Below are positions 37,380-46,823 of a stretch of DNA of 64,000 bases, in pieces. Positions within the stretch are counted from its first letter, which is position 1, and each line of letters begins with the position of its first letter. The translations under genes and the position numbers were made by a program. The stretch spans positions 1,736,001 through 1,800,000 of the forward strand of contig CBDESS010000001.1 of NCBI GenBank assembly GCA_965242605.1, written 5' to 3'. The DNA comes from JAAXHF01 sp965242605. GTDB taxonomy: Bacteria > Desulfobacterota > Binatia > Bin18. The notes under the pieces were generated by a model that worked only from the letters and a program-made list of their open reading frames with translations, had not been told where the DNA came from and ran no database searches.

Positions 37380-37819
37380 ATGCCGAAATTATCAGTTCAG
37401 GAACGCGACGCATTTCTCGAAGAGCGCGGTCATCCGGCCCGGATCTCCACCCTCCAGGAAGACGGCAGCCCCAGCGTCGTCCAGGTGTGGTTCGGGGTGG
37501 TTCGTGTACGAAGATGGCGAAATCATCATTACCCCTCGGCCATGACGGTGCCTGGCTCGATATCTACCGCCGGATTACCCTGCGCTATGTGGACGAAGAG
37601 TCGGGCGATTATTATCTGACAGAGACCCGCGACCAGCCACGCGCCCTCATTGGCGTGGCACTTGCGTCGGCCAAGGTCACGACCTGGAGAATGCCGGGGG
37701 AGAACGAGCCGTTCAGCGGCATCCGGGCCACCCGCTTTTATACGCGCGGGTTGAAGATGCGCGAGCAGATTGACGCCGGCGAGAGCCAGGCCGGCGGCGG
37801 CAGATTGAAGGTCGGCTGA
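37380..37819 (+). pseudogene. PPOX/pyridoxamine-oxidase-like protein with two frameshifts
   Basis: Three reading frames must be joined to recover the protein. The first, from ATG 37380, gives MPKLSVQERDAFLEERGHPA and ISTLQEDGSPSVVQVW. A shift near 37490 then gives GWFVYEDGEIIITPR, and another near 37540 gives HDGAWLDIYRRITLRYVDEE to the stop at 37817-37819. The layout (short beta-barrel with ISTLQEDGSP start) is that of PPOX-class F420 or FMN proteins of about 145 residues. Two shifts within 60 bases suggest a decayed gene, though local sequencing error is possible. Confidence 0.72.
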
Positions 37820-37883
37820 GTGCGCCCTGACCGCAAGCTTGCCAGACCGGACTGGCCACAGGGAGTGGGCTAGCCTGGTGCCC

Positions 37884-37958
37884 ATGTCAGCACACCGGTA
37901 TCGCGACGGCCTGTCGCCGCACGAGTATCCGCGCCGTGTCGTGCTCGCCGCCACCTGA
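37884..37958 (+). other. 24-codon ORF duplicating the N-terminus of the Csm6/NE0113 gene
   Basis: The ORF MSAHRYRDGLSPHEYPRRVV continues LAAT and stops. Its 39 bases from CCGCACGAG to GCCGCCACC are identical to the start of the following CRISPR gene at 37994-38032. It also carries GGCCTGTCGCCGCA, which follows that segment in the real gene. So it is a scar of a tandem duplication of the gene's 5' end. No Shine-Dalgarno of note; translation is doubtful. Confidence 0.7.
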
Positions 37959-37982
37959 AACCAACACGAGGAGGCTACCTAA

Positions 37983-39227
37983 GTGACCAATATGCCGCAC
38001 GAGTATCCGCGCCGTGTCGTGCTCGCCGCCACCGGCCTGTCGCCGCAGGTCGTGACCGAGACCATCTATGCCTTGGCGGTCGTCGGCACGCCGCCGTTCC
38101 TGCCAACAGACATCCACCTGCTGACCACCGAGGTAGGGAAGCAGCAGGCTGAACGCAGCCTGCTGACCGGCGATGCCTGGCTCAGCCGGCTGTGCGACGA
38201 ATACGATCTGCCGCCCATCGCTTTTTCGCCGGACAATATCCATGTGATTGGCAAGTCCGCCCCTCTGACGGATATCCGCACCGCACAAGACAACGATATC
38301 GCCGCCAATCACATCGCCGAACACATCCGCACCCTCACCAGTGACCGGGACTCGGCCCTGCATGTCTCCATCGCCGGCGGCAGGAAGACGATGGGCTTTT
38401 ACACTGGCTATGCGCTTTCGCTCTACGGGCGCACCCAAGACCGGCTGAGCCATGTTCTTGTCTCTGCGCCGTATGAATCCTTGCCGGATTTCTTCTACCC
38501 GTCGCCCACACGGCGGGTGATCCACGACCGCGACACGCGCCCTCACGACGCGAGCCAGGCCAAAGTCACCCTGGCGGCCATTCCGTTCGTGCGGCTCCGG
38601 GAGGGCCTGCCCGAGGGGCTGCTTAACGGCACGGAGAGCTTCGTGGATACGGTCAAGGCCGCCCAACACGTCATCGGGCCGCCCGAACTTGTGATCGCCC
38701 TGAGCGGCAAACGTATCTGCGCTGGTGGAAAGGTCGTGAAGCTGCCGCCGGCTCAACTGGCTTTTCTGGCCTGGCTGGCCCGTCGGCGTATGCATGGCGA
38801 AGAAGGCGTGAACTGCCCAACTGATGGCGTGCCTGATGAGGATTATCGCGACGAATATATGGCTGAACAGTGCGCCGTGCGCGGTGAATGGGAACCTTCC
38901 TCGCCCGATCTGCCACGGCCGGCATATCTGGCCGCATACCGTGAGATATTTGGTGAGCGGGACGATGATGATCGTACCGCCAGGCGGCTGGCCGAGGGCC
39001 TGCCCCGCGATTTTTTCCAGGAGACCAAAACGAAGCTGAATAAGCGGCTCAGGGATGCTCTCACGCCAGCGCTTGGCAGGACTGGTGCCGCCGCCTATCA
39101 AATCGTCGCCACCGGACCCTATGGCTCGCGGCGCTTCGTTCTCGACCTGCCTGCGTCTGCCATCCGGTTTGATGACATTGACCCGTCTGACCGCAGCGAT
39201 TCGACAGACGGCAAGCTTGCCACATAA
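37983..39227 (+). CDS. CRISPR-associated CARF protein, Csm6/NE0113 (TIGR02584) type, with C-terminal extension
   Basis: A 414-residue protein. The N-terminal 190 residues match the NE0113 family: RVVLAATGLSPQVVTETIYA at the start and SIAGGRKTMGFYTGYALSLY as the ligand-binding segment. These CARF proteins bind cyclic oligoadenylate and many cleave it (ring nucleases), switching type III immunity off. Residues about 235-400 form an added domain (LPPAQLAFLAWLARRRM, KTKLNKRLRDAL, IVATGPYGSRRFVLDLP) that resembles a winged-helix/OmpR-like output domain. GTG at 37983 follows AGGAGGCTACCTAA. It opens the CRISPR locus, ahead of the Cmr genes. Confidence 0.82.
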   Translation: MTNMPHEYPRRVVLAATGLSPQVVTETIYALAVVGTPPFLPTDIHLLTTEVGKQQAERSLLTGDAWLSRLCDEYDLPPIAFSPDNIHVIGKSAPLTDIRTAQDNDIAANHIAEHIRTLTSDRDSALHVSIAGGRKTMGFYTGYALSLYGRTQDRLSHVLVSAPYESLPDFFYPSPTRRVIHDRDTRPHDASQAKVTLAAIPFVRLREGLPEGLLNGTESFVDTVKAAQHVIGPPELVIALSGKRICAGGKVVKLPPAQLAFLAWLARRRMHGEEGVNCPTDGVPDEDYRDEYMAEQCAVRGEWEPSSPDLPRPAYLAAYREIFGERDDDDRTARRLAEGLPRDFFQETKTKLNKRLRDALTPALGRTGAAAYQIVATGPYGSRRFVLDLPASAIRFDDIDPSDRSDSTDGKLAT

Positions 39228-39350
39228 GCGCGGCACTACCGCAGGATGCTATGTTGCTCCTGTCAGACACAGTATTCGCCTCAATCAGACTTGATAATGC
39301 GAACTCAGGAATGGAAAATTGGCTCAGGATGGGGTAACAGAAACGCCATA

Positions 39351-39410
39351 ATGACAGGATACACCATGCGGCCATTCGTGGCCGCCGGCATCCCTGACAA
39401 GTACAGGCCG
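39351..39410 (+). pseudogene. Remnant of a DUF1640-like gene 5' end
   Basis: ATGACAGGATACACCATGCGG and GGCCGCCGGCATCCCTGACA align, with a gap of about 13 bases, to the start of the intact DUF1640-like gene at 55525. The shared core is TGGCCGCYGGCATCCCTGACAA. No long frame survives. It lies in the 256-base gap before cas10/cmr2. Confidence 0.55.
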
Positions 39411-39483
39411 TTTGCAGGTGTGAACAAGACACGCGGCTCTGTGGGGAGCCTTCGCCACAGTCGTAAATCTGACGAGGAGGATT

Positions 39484-42087
39484 ATGGCTCAAGGAATAAA
39501 CGCTCACAGGTCTGAGGTTGACTGGTATCAATTACTGCTGACGTATCTCCATGACCCGATTGACAAGGCCCTGGACATACGCGGCCACGAGACACGGGCG
39601 GCCCTGTACGCCTCTCGCGCTCTCGCCCAGAAGGTCAGCCGAGAGGAGATAAAAAGCGCGGCGTCGTTGGCTGACCAGCTTGCCGCCAGAGCCGAACGTC
39701 TCCCGATGCCGACCGCCGGCGACAGCGGCGAGCACGCCGTTGGTCCCGAGCAGGGCCGGCTCGCCGTCCGCCACCCGGTCAGCGCCCAAGCGGACGAGTT
39801 GAGAGAGCTGGCTGTTGATGAACCAGGCACGCTTGAAACCATCGGCAGCATTGTTGACGGGCTGCCGGACGCGCGCTCCCGCTTTCTGGCCCTGTGGCGA
39901 CTTCTCCCTGAACGCTTGGGGACAAACGCCCGGCTGCCGGCGGATACCCGTGTGCCTGACCACAGCCTGATCCAGCACGCCGATATTACCGCCGGCCTGT
40001 GGGCCAGCCAGGAGGGCGCGCGTGGTGCAGCCCTGTTATCGCTCTCGCTCGGGCCGGTGCAAAGCTTTATTGCTACCGCCCGCAGTGTGCGCGACCTGTG
40101 GACCGGCAGCGCCATCCTGTCGTGGCTGACCTTCCAGGGTATCTGCCCGGTGCTCGACACACTCGGCCCGACCGCGCTGGTCTACCCGGCCTTGCGCGGC
40201 AATCCGCTGATGGACCTGTGGCTGCGGAATCAGCGCGGCCTGAAGAACATCGTACCCTGCCCAGCGTCAGCCTCACGGCGCTCTCCGTCTATCCCCAACC
40301 GTTTTGTCGCCCTCGTGCCGTGGGGGTTGGACGGCGCTGAGGGGGTGGCAGACGACTGCGAACAGGCGGTCCGGGCGGCCTGGCGTCGCCTGGCGGACGC
40401 TGTGCGCGGTTGTCTCAGCCGGCCTCTCTCGGCCATTAATCCCGATTGGGCACGTCGCTGGCCGGCACAGGTAGACAGCTTCTTCGAGGTGAGGACGGCT
40501 ACCCTTCCAGTGCGGGACGTGAGGATGGATGCGACGCTGGCCCGTCTGATTGGGGGCAAGGACTCGTTCGCTGAAGTCTGGCCGGCGGCTGAACGGGTGC
40601 GGGGGCTGGCTGACGTGATCCCGGCCGGCCAGCGTCCGGGCTACGAGCAGGGATCGGCCGGCCGCTGGCAGGCCCAGCTTGAAATGTCGGCGCGGCTGAT
40701 GGCGGCGCAGCGGTCCGTCCGACACGTCCCGGCCACCCGGACTGCGCCGGATGCACCTTCGCCGCCCAAGTGCAGCCTGCTCGGTTCCTATGAGCAGATG
40801 GGGCCGGCTGACCTCAAGGATTCGCACGATTTCTGGAGCGAAGCTGCTGATCAAGTTCATGTCGAAGGCGTCCGTCTTCGTGCCCAAGAGCGCTTTTCCG
40901 CTATCGCGCTGTGCAAGCGGTTTGCCGCCCCGGCCTTCCTTGCCAGCAAGTTCGGACTTGATCCGTCCGACCTGCGTTTCCCCGACACGGCGACGGTCGC
41001 CGCCGTGGAATGGCTGGCCAAAGCGTCCATTGACCCGGATCAAGTCCGGCACGAACACAGCGAATGGAACGGACGCTGGCTCCACCAAAAGCGCCGTGTT
41101 GAGAATGATGACACGTGCCCGCAAGCGGTCTGGGACCGGCTCAAGTGTGCGCGGAAAGCGCAGGGCGCGCCGCCGGCGTACTACGCGCTCCTGGCAATGG
41201 ACGCGGACAACATGGGGAAGTGGCTCAAGGGCGACTGTGCTCCGCAGATACGCCAGGTCCTGCACCCGAAGATGGTTGCCTACTACGAACGGCTTGGCGA
41301 CAAGGCCAAGGCCGGCCTCGATGCCGAACGCCCGGTTGGACCGGCTCTGCACGCCGCCATCAGCGAAGCCCTCAACAATTTTGCCAGCCGTATCGCCCCC
41401 GAAATTGTAGAGAAGTATGAGGGCACAATGATCTATTCGGGCGGCGATGACGTTCTGGCACTGCTGCCGGCGCGCCGGGCGGTTGAGGCTGCGGCTGAGC
41501 TGTACCACGCTTTCCGCGGCGACGCTGAAGGTCCACCTGGCTGGATGGAGAGAGACGGACGCCAACTGCTGACGATGGGCAACAAGGCCACCCTGTCCGC
41601 CGGTATCGCCTTTGTGCATTACATGGAGGACCTGCGCCTGGCGCTTGACGCCGCTCGCCAAGCCGAAAAAGCGGCCAAGGACGGCGATAAGAACTGGCTG
41701 ACGCTGCGCTTCATGCGCCGCTCCGGCGAGCATTCCGAGGCCGGTCTGGCGTGGCCGCTCGCGCGGTGGTTTCAGCAGATGGTGGCGCTCTTCGCCAAAG
41801 GGGCGACCGACCGCTGGGCCTATCGTCTGCGTCAGGAACTCCCGACCCTCCGGGCAGTTTCCGAGGCGGCTGTCAGCGCTGAGATACGCCGGCTTGTCGA
41901 TCGGACCACAGACGACAAGGCGTCAGACTCAGCCGCTCCTTCGGGCAAAGACGCAGAACGCTGGTGGCAGGAGTATGCCAAAGCCGGCCGGCAGCGCAGC
42001 CAACCGGCGGAACTGCCGGAACTGCTCGAATCGTTTACCCTGCTGTGCCAGGGCGCGGCATTTGTAGCGCGAGGTCACGATGGCTGA
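39484..42087 (+). CDS. cas10: Cas10 (Cmr2), type III-B
   Basis: An 867-residue large subunit of the Cmr complex. An HD nuclease motif (LTYLHDPIDKALDIRGHE; H23, D24) matches Cmr2 proteins. The first palm domain has AMDADNMGKWLKGD and the second IYSGGDDVLALLP (GGDD near residue 653), the site for cyclic oligoadenylate synthesis. It recognises target RNA through the complex, cleaves ssDNA with HD and signals with the palm. GACGAGGAGGATT precedes the ATG. Its end overlaps cmr3 by eight bases. Both active sites look intact. Confidence 0.93.
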   Translation: MAQGINAHRSEVDWYQLLLTYLHDPIDKALDIRGHETRAALYASRALAQKVSREEIKSAASLADQLAARAERLPMPTAGDSGEHAVGPEQGRLAVRHPVSAQADELRELAVDEPGTLETIGSIVDGLPDARSRFLALWRLLPERLGTNARLPADTRVPDHSLIQHADITAGLWASQEGARGAALLSLSLGPVQSFIATARSVRDLWTGSAILSWLTFQGICPVLDTLGPTALVYPALRGNPLMDLWLRNQRGLKNIVPCPASASRRSPSIPNRFVALVPWGLDGAEGVADDCEQAVRAAWRRLADAVRGCLSRPLSAINPDWARRWPAQVDSFFEVRTATLPVRDVRMDATLARLIGGKDSFAEVWPAAERVRGLADVIPAGQRPGYEQGSAGRWQAQLEMSARLMAAQRSVRHVPATRTAPDAPSPPKCSLLGSYEQMGPADLKDSHDFWSEAADQVHVEGVRLRAQERFSAIALCKRFAAPAFLASKFGLDPSDLRFPDTATVAAVEWLAKASIDPDQVRHEHSEWNGRWLHQKRRVENDDTCPQAVWDRLKCARKAQGAPPAYYALLAMDADNMGKWLKGDCAPQIRQVLHPKMVAYYERLGDKAKAGLDAERPVGPALHAAISEALNNFASRIAPEIVEKYEGTMIYSGGDDVLALLPARRAVEAAAELYHAFRGDAEGPPGWMERDGRQLLTMGNKATLSAGIAFVHYMEDLRLALDAARQAEKAAKDGDKNWLTLRFMRRSGEHSEAGLAWPLARWFQQMVALFAKGATDRWAYRLRQELPTLRAVSEAAVSAEIRRLVDRTTDDKASDSAAPSGKDAERWWQEYAKAGRQRSQPAELPELLESFTLLCQGAAFVARGHDG

Positions 42088-43153
42088 CGGTACTACTCTG
42101 CTCCGGCTGAACATTGAGCCGGTCGACAGTCTGTTCTTCCGCGACGCGCGGCCGTTTGAGCCAACCAGCCATGCGGTCTCCGGCCTGCCTATGCCCCAGA
42201 CCTTGGCCGGCGCGGTACGCAGCGTATTGCTGGAGCGGCACGGGGTCGATTTCGTCCGGTTGGGGGAACACACCCGGAGCGGAGCTTCCTTTGCCGAGGC
42301 TCTGGCCGAGTTCGGTCCCGCGGCCGCCTCGGTGGCCGCGGTCCAGATACGCGGCCCGTGGTTCACCCTGAATGGTGAGGTCTTGCTCCCAGCCCCGGCC
42401 AGCCTCCAGCGGGGAAAAGACAGTGGAAAACTCGTGCGGCTTGACCCGCTCAAATCTCCGCCGCCCGGCTGGCGGCCTCCAGCCCCGGGGATGTTGCCCC
42501 TGTGGAGGTATGGCCAGGAGACGGTTGAGGCGGCCGGCGGATTTCTCCGGCTGTCCGACCTGGCCCGCTTCCTTGAAGGGGGCTGGCCAAAGGCGGACGC
42601 TCTGATCCCGGCAAAGGATGTGTACGAGAGTGAGGACCGCACCGGCATCGGCGTTGACCCGCTGCGCAACGCCGCACAGGAAGGGCGTATCTACGCCGTT
42701 CGTATGTTGGTCCTCAAACCCAAGGCGGGGCTGTACGCCGAACTGAGCGGCCCTGCCAACACCCTGGCCCCGCTTGCGGCTGAACCGGTCTTGATGAAGT
42801 TTGGTGGCGAGGGCCGCCATGTCGTCGTCCGATCCGAACAGCGGGGCTTTGACTGGCCGCACCTTCCGCCCGTGTCGGGCAAGGGCCGGCTGGTGCTGCT
42901 GACCACACCGGCCTGTTTCAACGGTTGGAAACCGCCGGTGCTCAACCCGATAGCCGCGGCTGTTGGGAACGGTCAGCCGGTTTCCGGCTGGGACCTGGCC
43001 AAAGGCGGTCCTAAGCCCAACCGCTTCATGGTCCCCGCCGGGTCGGTCTATTTTCTGCCCCCAGCCGCCCATGTCCCGGCCCAACTGGTCACGGACGAAG
43101 ACGCAAAGCTGGGTTGGGGGTGCTTTGTGGAAGGAAACTGGAACTATGTCTGA
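42080..43153 (+). CDS. cmr3: Cmr3 (Cas5-group), type III-B
   Basis: A 357-residue RAMP protein beginning LLRLNIEPVDSLFFRDARPF, the diagnostic Cmr3 N-terminus, followed by GLPMPQTLAGAVRSVLL and a glycine-rich C-terminal region KLGWGCFVEG. Cmr3 binds the 5' tag of the crRNA and contacts Cas10. Start and stop overlap cas10 and cmr4, so the module is translationally coupled. Confidence 0.92.
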   Translation: MADGTTLLRLNIEPVDSLFFRDARPFEPTSHAVSGLPMPQTLAGAVRSVLLERHGVDFVRLGEHTRSGASFAEALAEFGPAAASVAAVQIRGPWFTLNGEVLLPAPASLQRGKDSGKLVRLDPLKSPPPGWRPPAPGMLPLWRYGQETVEAAGGFLRLSDLARFLEGGWPKADALIPAKDVYESEDRTGIGVDPLRNAAQEGRIYAVRMLVLKPKAGLYAELSGPANTLAPLAAEPVLMKFGGEGRHVVVRSEQRGFDWPHLPPVSGKGRLVLLTTPACFNGWKPPVLNPIAAAVGNGQPVSGWDLAKGGPKPNRFMVPAGSVYFLPPAAHVPAQLVTDEDAKLGWGCFVEGNWNYV

Positions 43154-44048
43154 CAAAACCCTGCTGTTCATTCATGCGCTGACCGGTCTCCACCCCGGCA
43201 GCGGCACAGCCCTGGGCGTCGTCGATCTGCCGGTACAGCGTGAGCGTCACACCGGCTGGCCGCTCATACCCGGCTCATCGCTCAAGGGCGTGATGCGGGC
43301 CGAATGCGCCAAGGACGACCGGGAAAATAACGATGTCCTGGCGGCATTCGGTCCAGAGACCGACGCGGCGTCCGACCACGCCGGTGCAGTCGCCTTTTCG
43401 GATGCACGCATTCTGGCCTTCCCGGTACGCTCGCTGACCGGCGTGTTCGCCTGGGTGACGTGCCGTGATGTGCTGACCCGGCTTAGGCGTGACTTCGGGC
43501 TTGTCGGCGCTGACTTCCGCGCTATCCCCCCTGTCAAAGAAGGTCAGGCTGCCTGTGTCAAGGACAGCCCGCTGATCGCCCACGGCGAAAAACTCATGCT
43601 GGAAGAGCTCGAGTTCTCTCGTAGTGGCGATGTCGGAGAGGGTGATATCGGAGAGATTGCAGGCTGGATCGCGTCGCAGGCTGTGGAAGACGAGGGAACG
43701 AAGGACAGGCTGTGCTCACATCTGGCCGTCCTGCCTGATGACGATTTCACCTACTTTGTCCGTAACGCCACCGAGGTCGTGGCCCGGATCGGGCTTGACG
43801 AAAAGAAGACCGTCCGCACGGGCGCGCTCTTCTACGAGGAGTATCTGCCGGCCGAAACCCTCTTCTACTCGCTGGTGATATGCAGCGACAGCCGCCGCCC
43901 CGCTTCGAAGCTGTCCGCCGCCGATATCCTCAACTGGCTCCGTCTCAGCGCACCCGGGACGCTCCAGATCGGCGGTGGCGAGACGGTCGGCAAGGGCTTC
44001 TGTGCGGTCCGCTTCGCCGACCCGGCCAGGGAGGAAGACCATGAGTGA
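43146..44048 (+). CDS. cmr4: Cmr4 (Cas7-group backbone nuclease), type III-B
   Basis: A 300-residue RAMP protein. LLFIHALTGLHPGSGTALGV and VDLPVQRERHTGWP include the Asp expected for target-RNA cleavage; IPGSSLKGVMRAE and GGGETVGKGFCAVRF are the glycine-rich loops. Several copies line the crRNA and cut target RNA at six-base intervals. Overlaps cmr3 and cmr5 by eight bases each. Confidence 0.92.
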   Translation: MSDKTLLFIHALTGLHPGSGTALGVVDLPVQRERHTGWPLIPGSSLKGVMRAECAKDDRENNDVLAAFGPETDAASDHAGAVAFSDARILAFPVRSLTGVFAWVTCRDVLTRLRRDFGLVGADFRAIPPVKEGQAACVKDSPLIAHGEKLMLEELEFSRSGDVGEGDIGEIAGWIASQAVEDEGTKDRLCSHLAVLPDDDFTYFVRNATEVVARIGLDEKKTVRTGALFYEEYLPAETLFYSLVICSDSRRPASKLSAADILNWLRLSAPGTLQIGGGETVGKGFCAVRFADPAREEDHE

Positions 44049-44460
44049 TAGCCAGTCGACCCTTGACCAGCGCCGCGCCCAGCACGCCTGGAAGGCCGTA
44101 GAGCGTGCCGACCAACTCCAGCCAAAAGACGCCAAGGACTTTGCCCGTGAAGCCAAGCGGCTGCCCATCCGTATCAAGACCGCCGGCCTTGGCCAAGCCC
44201 TGGCCTTTCTCAAGGCCAAGTCGGACAAAGACGGTGCTGATTATCGGAGTCAATTGCTGAAGGAGTTGGGCGACTGGCTGTTGAAAGAGCGCGGTTTAGC
44301 GCCGCGGCCGAAAGGAAGTGACGACCGCAACGCTGTAATCCAGGCTATCATTTGCGGAGACGCCACCCTGCTACGCCGTGCCACTGAAGAAGCCCTGTTC
44401 TACCTGCAATGGCTGACCCGCTTCAGCGAAGCAGAGTTCAAGCCTGATGAGGAGCCCTGA
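44041..44460 (+). CDS. cmr5: Cmr5 (small subunit), type III-B
   Basis: A 139-residue, all-helical protein (LDQRRAQHAWKAVERADQLQ, IKTAGLGQALAFLKAKSDKD, ALFYLQWLTRFSEAEF) matching Cmr5 small subunits, which stack along the target strand and have no catalytic site. The TGATG overlap joins it to the next gene. Confidence 0.9.
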   Translation: MSDSQSTLDQRRAQHAWKAVERADQLQPKDAKDFAREAKRLPIRIKTAGLGQALAFLKAKSDKDGADYRSQLLKELGDWLLKERGLAPRPKGSDDRNAVIQAIICGDATLLRRATEEALFYLQWLTRFSEAEFKPDEEP

Positions 44461-46823
44461 TGACGACTGAGGATTTGTACACGAGGCCGCTCTTGCCGCA
44501 GTCCACACGCGAACTTGTGGCAGATGCGGAGAAGCCGATAGTTGCACTTGAGCGGCGTCATCCCGGCCTGCAACTCGACAAGCTGTCGACTGTCGGGAAT
44601 ATGGAAGCCCAGAAAGTTGCTTTGGTCAAAGCCAGCCAGACGCTTCGGGACGAGCCCCTGCTCCGGTCCCTTTTGGCTCGCCGCCGGACCGCGCTTGATG
44701 CGCTTGGTGCCCAACGCCTGCCGATGACCACACGCGGCTCATTGACCCTGCACCTGTCGCGCTCGGGTGCGTTGGAGAACGCCGGCATCGCCCTGCATCC
44801 GGTCTACGGCTTTGTGTACCTGCCGGGCAGTGGCATCAAGGGTCTGGTCCGTGCTTGGGCCGAGACGGTCTGGGCTGCCGCTCAGCCTGACAAAGAGGCC
44901 GCCTGGCATCGGATCGAAGAAGCCTTTGGCTGGAGTCCTCAGTCGGAAAACCACAAATTTCCACAGCCGAAAAAGGGATTGCCAGGCTGGCGTCCGCGCG
45001 AAATACAGCCACAGCCGGGAGCCGCGGCCGGCCGCCTCGTGTTTCACGACTCCTGGCCGCTCTGCTGGCCGCGCCTGATCCTGGATGTTGTCAATAACCA
45101 CCACCGCGATTACTACGACGGCGAAGACGACCCGGGTGACTGGGAAGAGCCGAATCTGATCTATTTTCTTGCCGTTGGCGGGAACGAACAGTTCGAGTTT
45201 GCCATCTCCGACCGCAAGCCCGAGGGTGACGGCCTTCTCGATCTCGCCTGCGGCTGGCTGCGGGACGCGCTGGCAACCGAAGGCGCTGGCGCGAAGACTG
45301 CGGCCGGCTATGGCCGCTTCAAGCCGGACGCAGGCGAAGCGCCGGCCGTGCCCTCGCCCGATTTCACCAAAGCCGATTTTGCCAGCGCGCGTTTTGATTT
45401 GAAGCTGGTCACCCCGGCCTTTCTCGCCGGGGCTTCCCAGAAGAAGAATGACTGCGACCTGCGTCCGGCCACCCTGCGCGGCCTGCTGCGCTGGTGGTGG
45501 CGGACCATGCACGCCGCCCACCTTGACCGGGGCATGCTCAAGGAACTCGAAACCGCGGTGTGGGGCGATGCAGAGTCGGGCAGCCCGCTGGGCATCGCGG
45601 TGGATTTGGCAGAAGACAGAGCACCTGTTCTTTACGACCACAAGGACGGGTTCCGACCGAAACCCGACTTTAAGCGCCAACACGATCTTGAAGACCCTCC
45701 GAACAGGACGACGCAGGGGCTGTTCTACGCTTCCTACGGTATGGATGACGGCCCCAAAAAGGGGAAGCACGGTATGGATGACGACCCCAAAAAGGGGAAG
45801 CGTTGGTACCGACCGGCGGGGGCCTGCTGGAGTGTAACCTTGACGGCAAGGACAGGCCAGTTCAACGGCGTCTCCCTCATGCCCCAGCAGCTTTTAGAGC
45901 AGGCCACTGCTGCCCTGTGGCTGCTGTGCTGCTTCGGCGGCGTTGGTTCGAAGGGACGAAAAGGATTCGGCTCCTTTGAGGACATACAGGGGATTGCCAG
46001 CCGGGAGCAGTGCCAGGAGTTTGCTCAAGGCTTTAGAGAAACATGCCGACTGTCCGACCGAGCGGGTAAAAGGCGCTCGCCGGCACTTGAGGGAATAAAG
46101 CCGCTTGAAGTGCGAACCCCCTGGCGCGACTCTTGGACCGCGCTTGACCAACTCGGATTCACAATCCAGGACTTCGCGCAGCGGTACGCGCACAAGGAGG
46201 AAAAAAAGGCGCTCGGCCTGCCCCGAAATATCCACGGGCCGCGAGACCGCCCAATGCCTCATCAGAACCCCGCTACGCACAAACCACCAAAGAAATTATC
46301 GGCAAAAAAGGGAAAACGTCACGCTGCTCCTGTCCTCTATCACCTGGCCAGATCAGACGACGGACAGTTACTCATCCGCGTAACCGCCTTCCCCTCGCAC
46401 TATCTGCCGGACCTTGGTGAGAGCCAGAGAATGCTGAGCGAGCTGTTGGACTTTCTCGATACGGAACTGAAGCGGCGCGTCAAGAGTGGATTGCATATCG
46501 GCCAATGCAGAACCGGGCCTCAACCAAGCCCCCAGCCCCCTCCGGGGTTGCCGGAAGCGGGTCAGCGCGTTGAGGCCGAACTTTTGCCAGAAAAGACCAA
46601 GAAAGGCGGCTGGAAGGCCAAGCACCTGGACAGCGGTATAAGCGGCCCGATCCATGATAACCAGAATGCGCCGGCGAATGCAGAGGCCGGTCAGCGTGTC
46701 ACTCTGACGGTTGCCTCTGCAAATCAGAAAGACATAGGGTTCAGGTGGGCTGAACCTCAGCCGCCTAAGAAAACCCCCGGACGAAAGGGCCAACGGGGAC
46801 CTGGAGGAAGGGGACGCCGATGA
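44460..46823 (+). CDS. Cmr6-Cmr1 fusion protein, type III-B
   Basis: A single 787-residue frame carries two RAMP subunits. Residues about 90-290 read as Cmr6: HPVYGFVYLPGSGIKGLVRA and AGAKTAAGYGRF. Residues about 310-620 read as Cmr1: FDLKLVTPAFLAGASQKKND, then LRPATLRGLLRWWWRTMHA. The last 90 residues form a small OB-like tail (GQRVEAELLPEKTKKGGWKA). Cmr6 and Cmr1 sit at the 3' end of the crRNA in the complex, so fusion is structurally reasonable. A 33-base tandem repeat (GMDDxPKKGK twice, 45737-45802) lies in the Cmr1 part. With Cas10, Cmr3, Cmr4 and Cmr5 this completes the Cmr set; no separate cmr1 or cmr6 exists here. Confidence 0.88.
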   Translation: MTTEDLYTRPLLPQSTRELVADAEKPIVALERRHPGLQLDKLSTVGNMEAQKVALVKASQTLRDEPLLRSLLARRRTALDALGAQRLPMTTRGSLTLHLSRSGALENAGIALHPVYGFVYLPGSGIKGLVRAWAETVWAAAQPDKEAAWHRIEEAFGWSPQSENHKFPQPKKGLPGWRPREIQPQPGAAAGRLVFHDSWPLCWPRLILDVVNNHHRDYYDGEDDPGDWEEPNLIYFLAVGGNEQFEFAISDRKPEGDGLLDLACGWLRDALATEGAGAKTAAGYGRFKPDAGEAPAVPSPDFTKADFASARFDLKLVTPAFLAGASQKKNDCDLRPATLRGLLRWWWRTMHAAHLDRGMLKELETAVWGDAESGSPLGIAVDLAEDRAPVLYDHKDGFRPKPDFKRQHDLEDPPNRTTQGLFYASYGMDDGPKKGKHGMDDDPKKGKRWYRPAGACWSVTLTARTGQFNGVSLMPQQLLEQATAALWLLCCFGGVGSKGRKGFGSFEDIQGIASREQCQEFAQGFRETCRLSDRAGKRRSPALEGIKPLEVRTPWRDSWTALDQLGFTIQDFAQRYAHKEEKKALGLPRNIHGPRDRPMPHQNPATHKPPKKLSAKKGKRHAAPVLYHLARSDDGQLLIRVTAFPSHYLPDLGESQRMLSELLDFLDTELKRRVKSGLHIGQCRTGPQPSPQPPPGLPEAGQRVEAELLPEKTKKGGWKAKHLDSGISGPIHDNQNAPANAEAGQRVTLTVASANQKDIGFRWAEPQPPKKTPGRKGQRGPGGRGRR

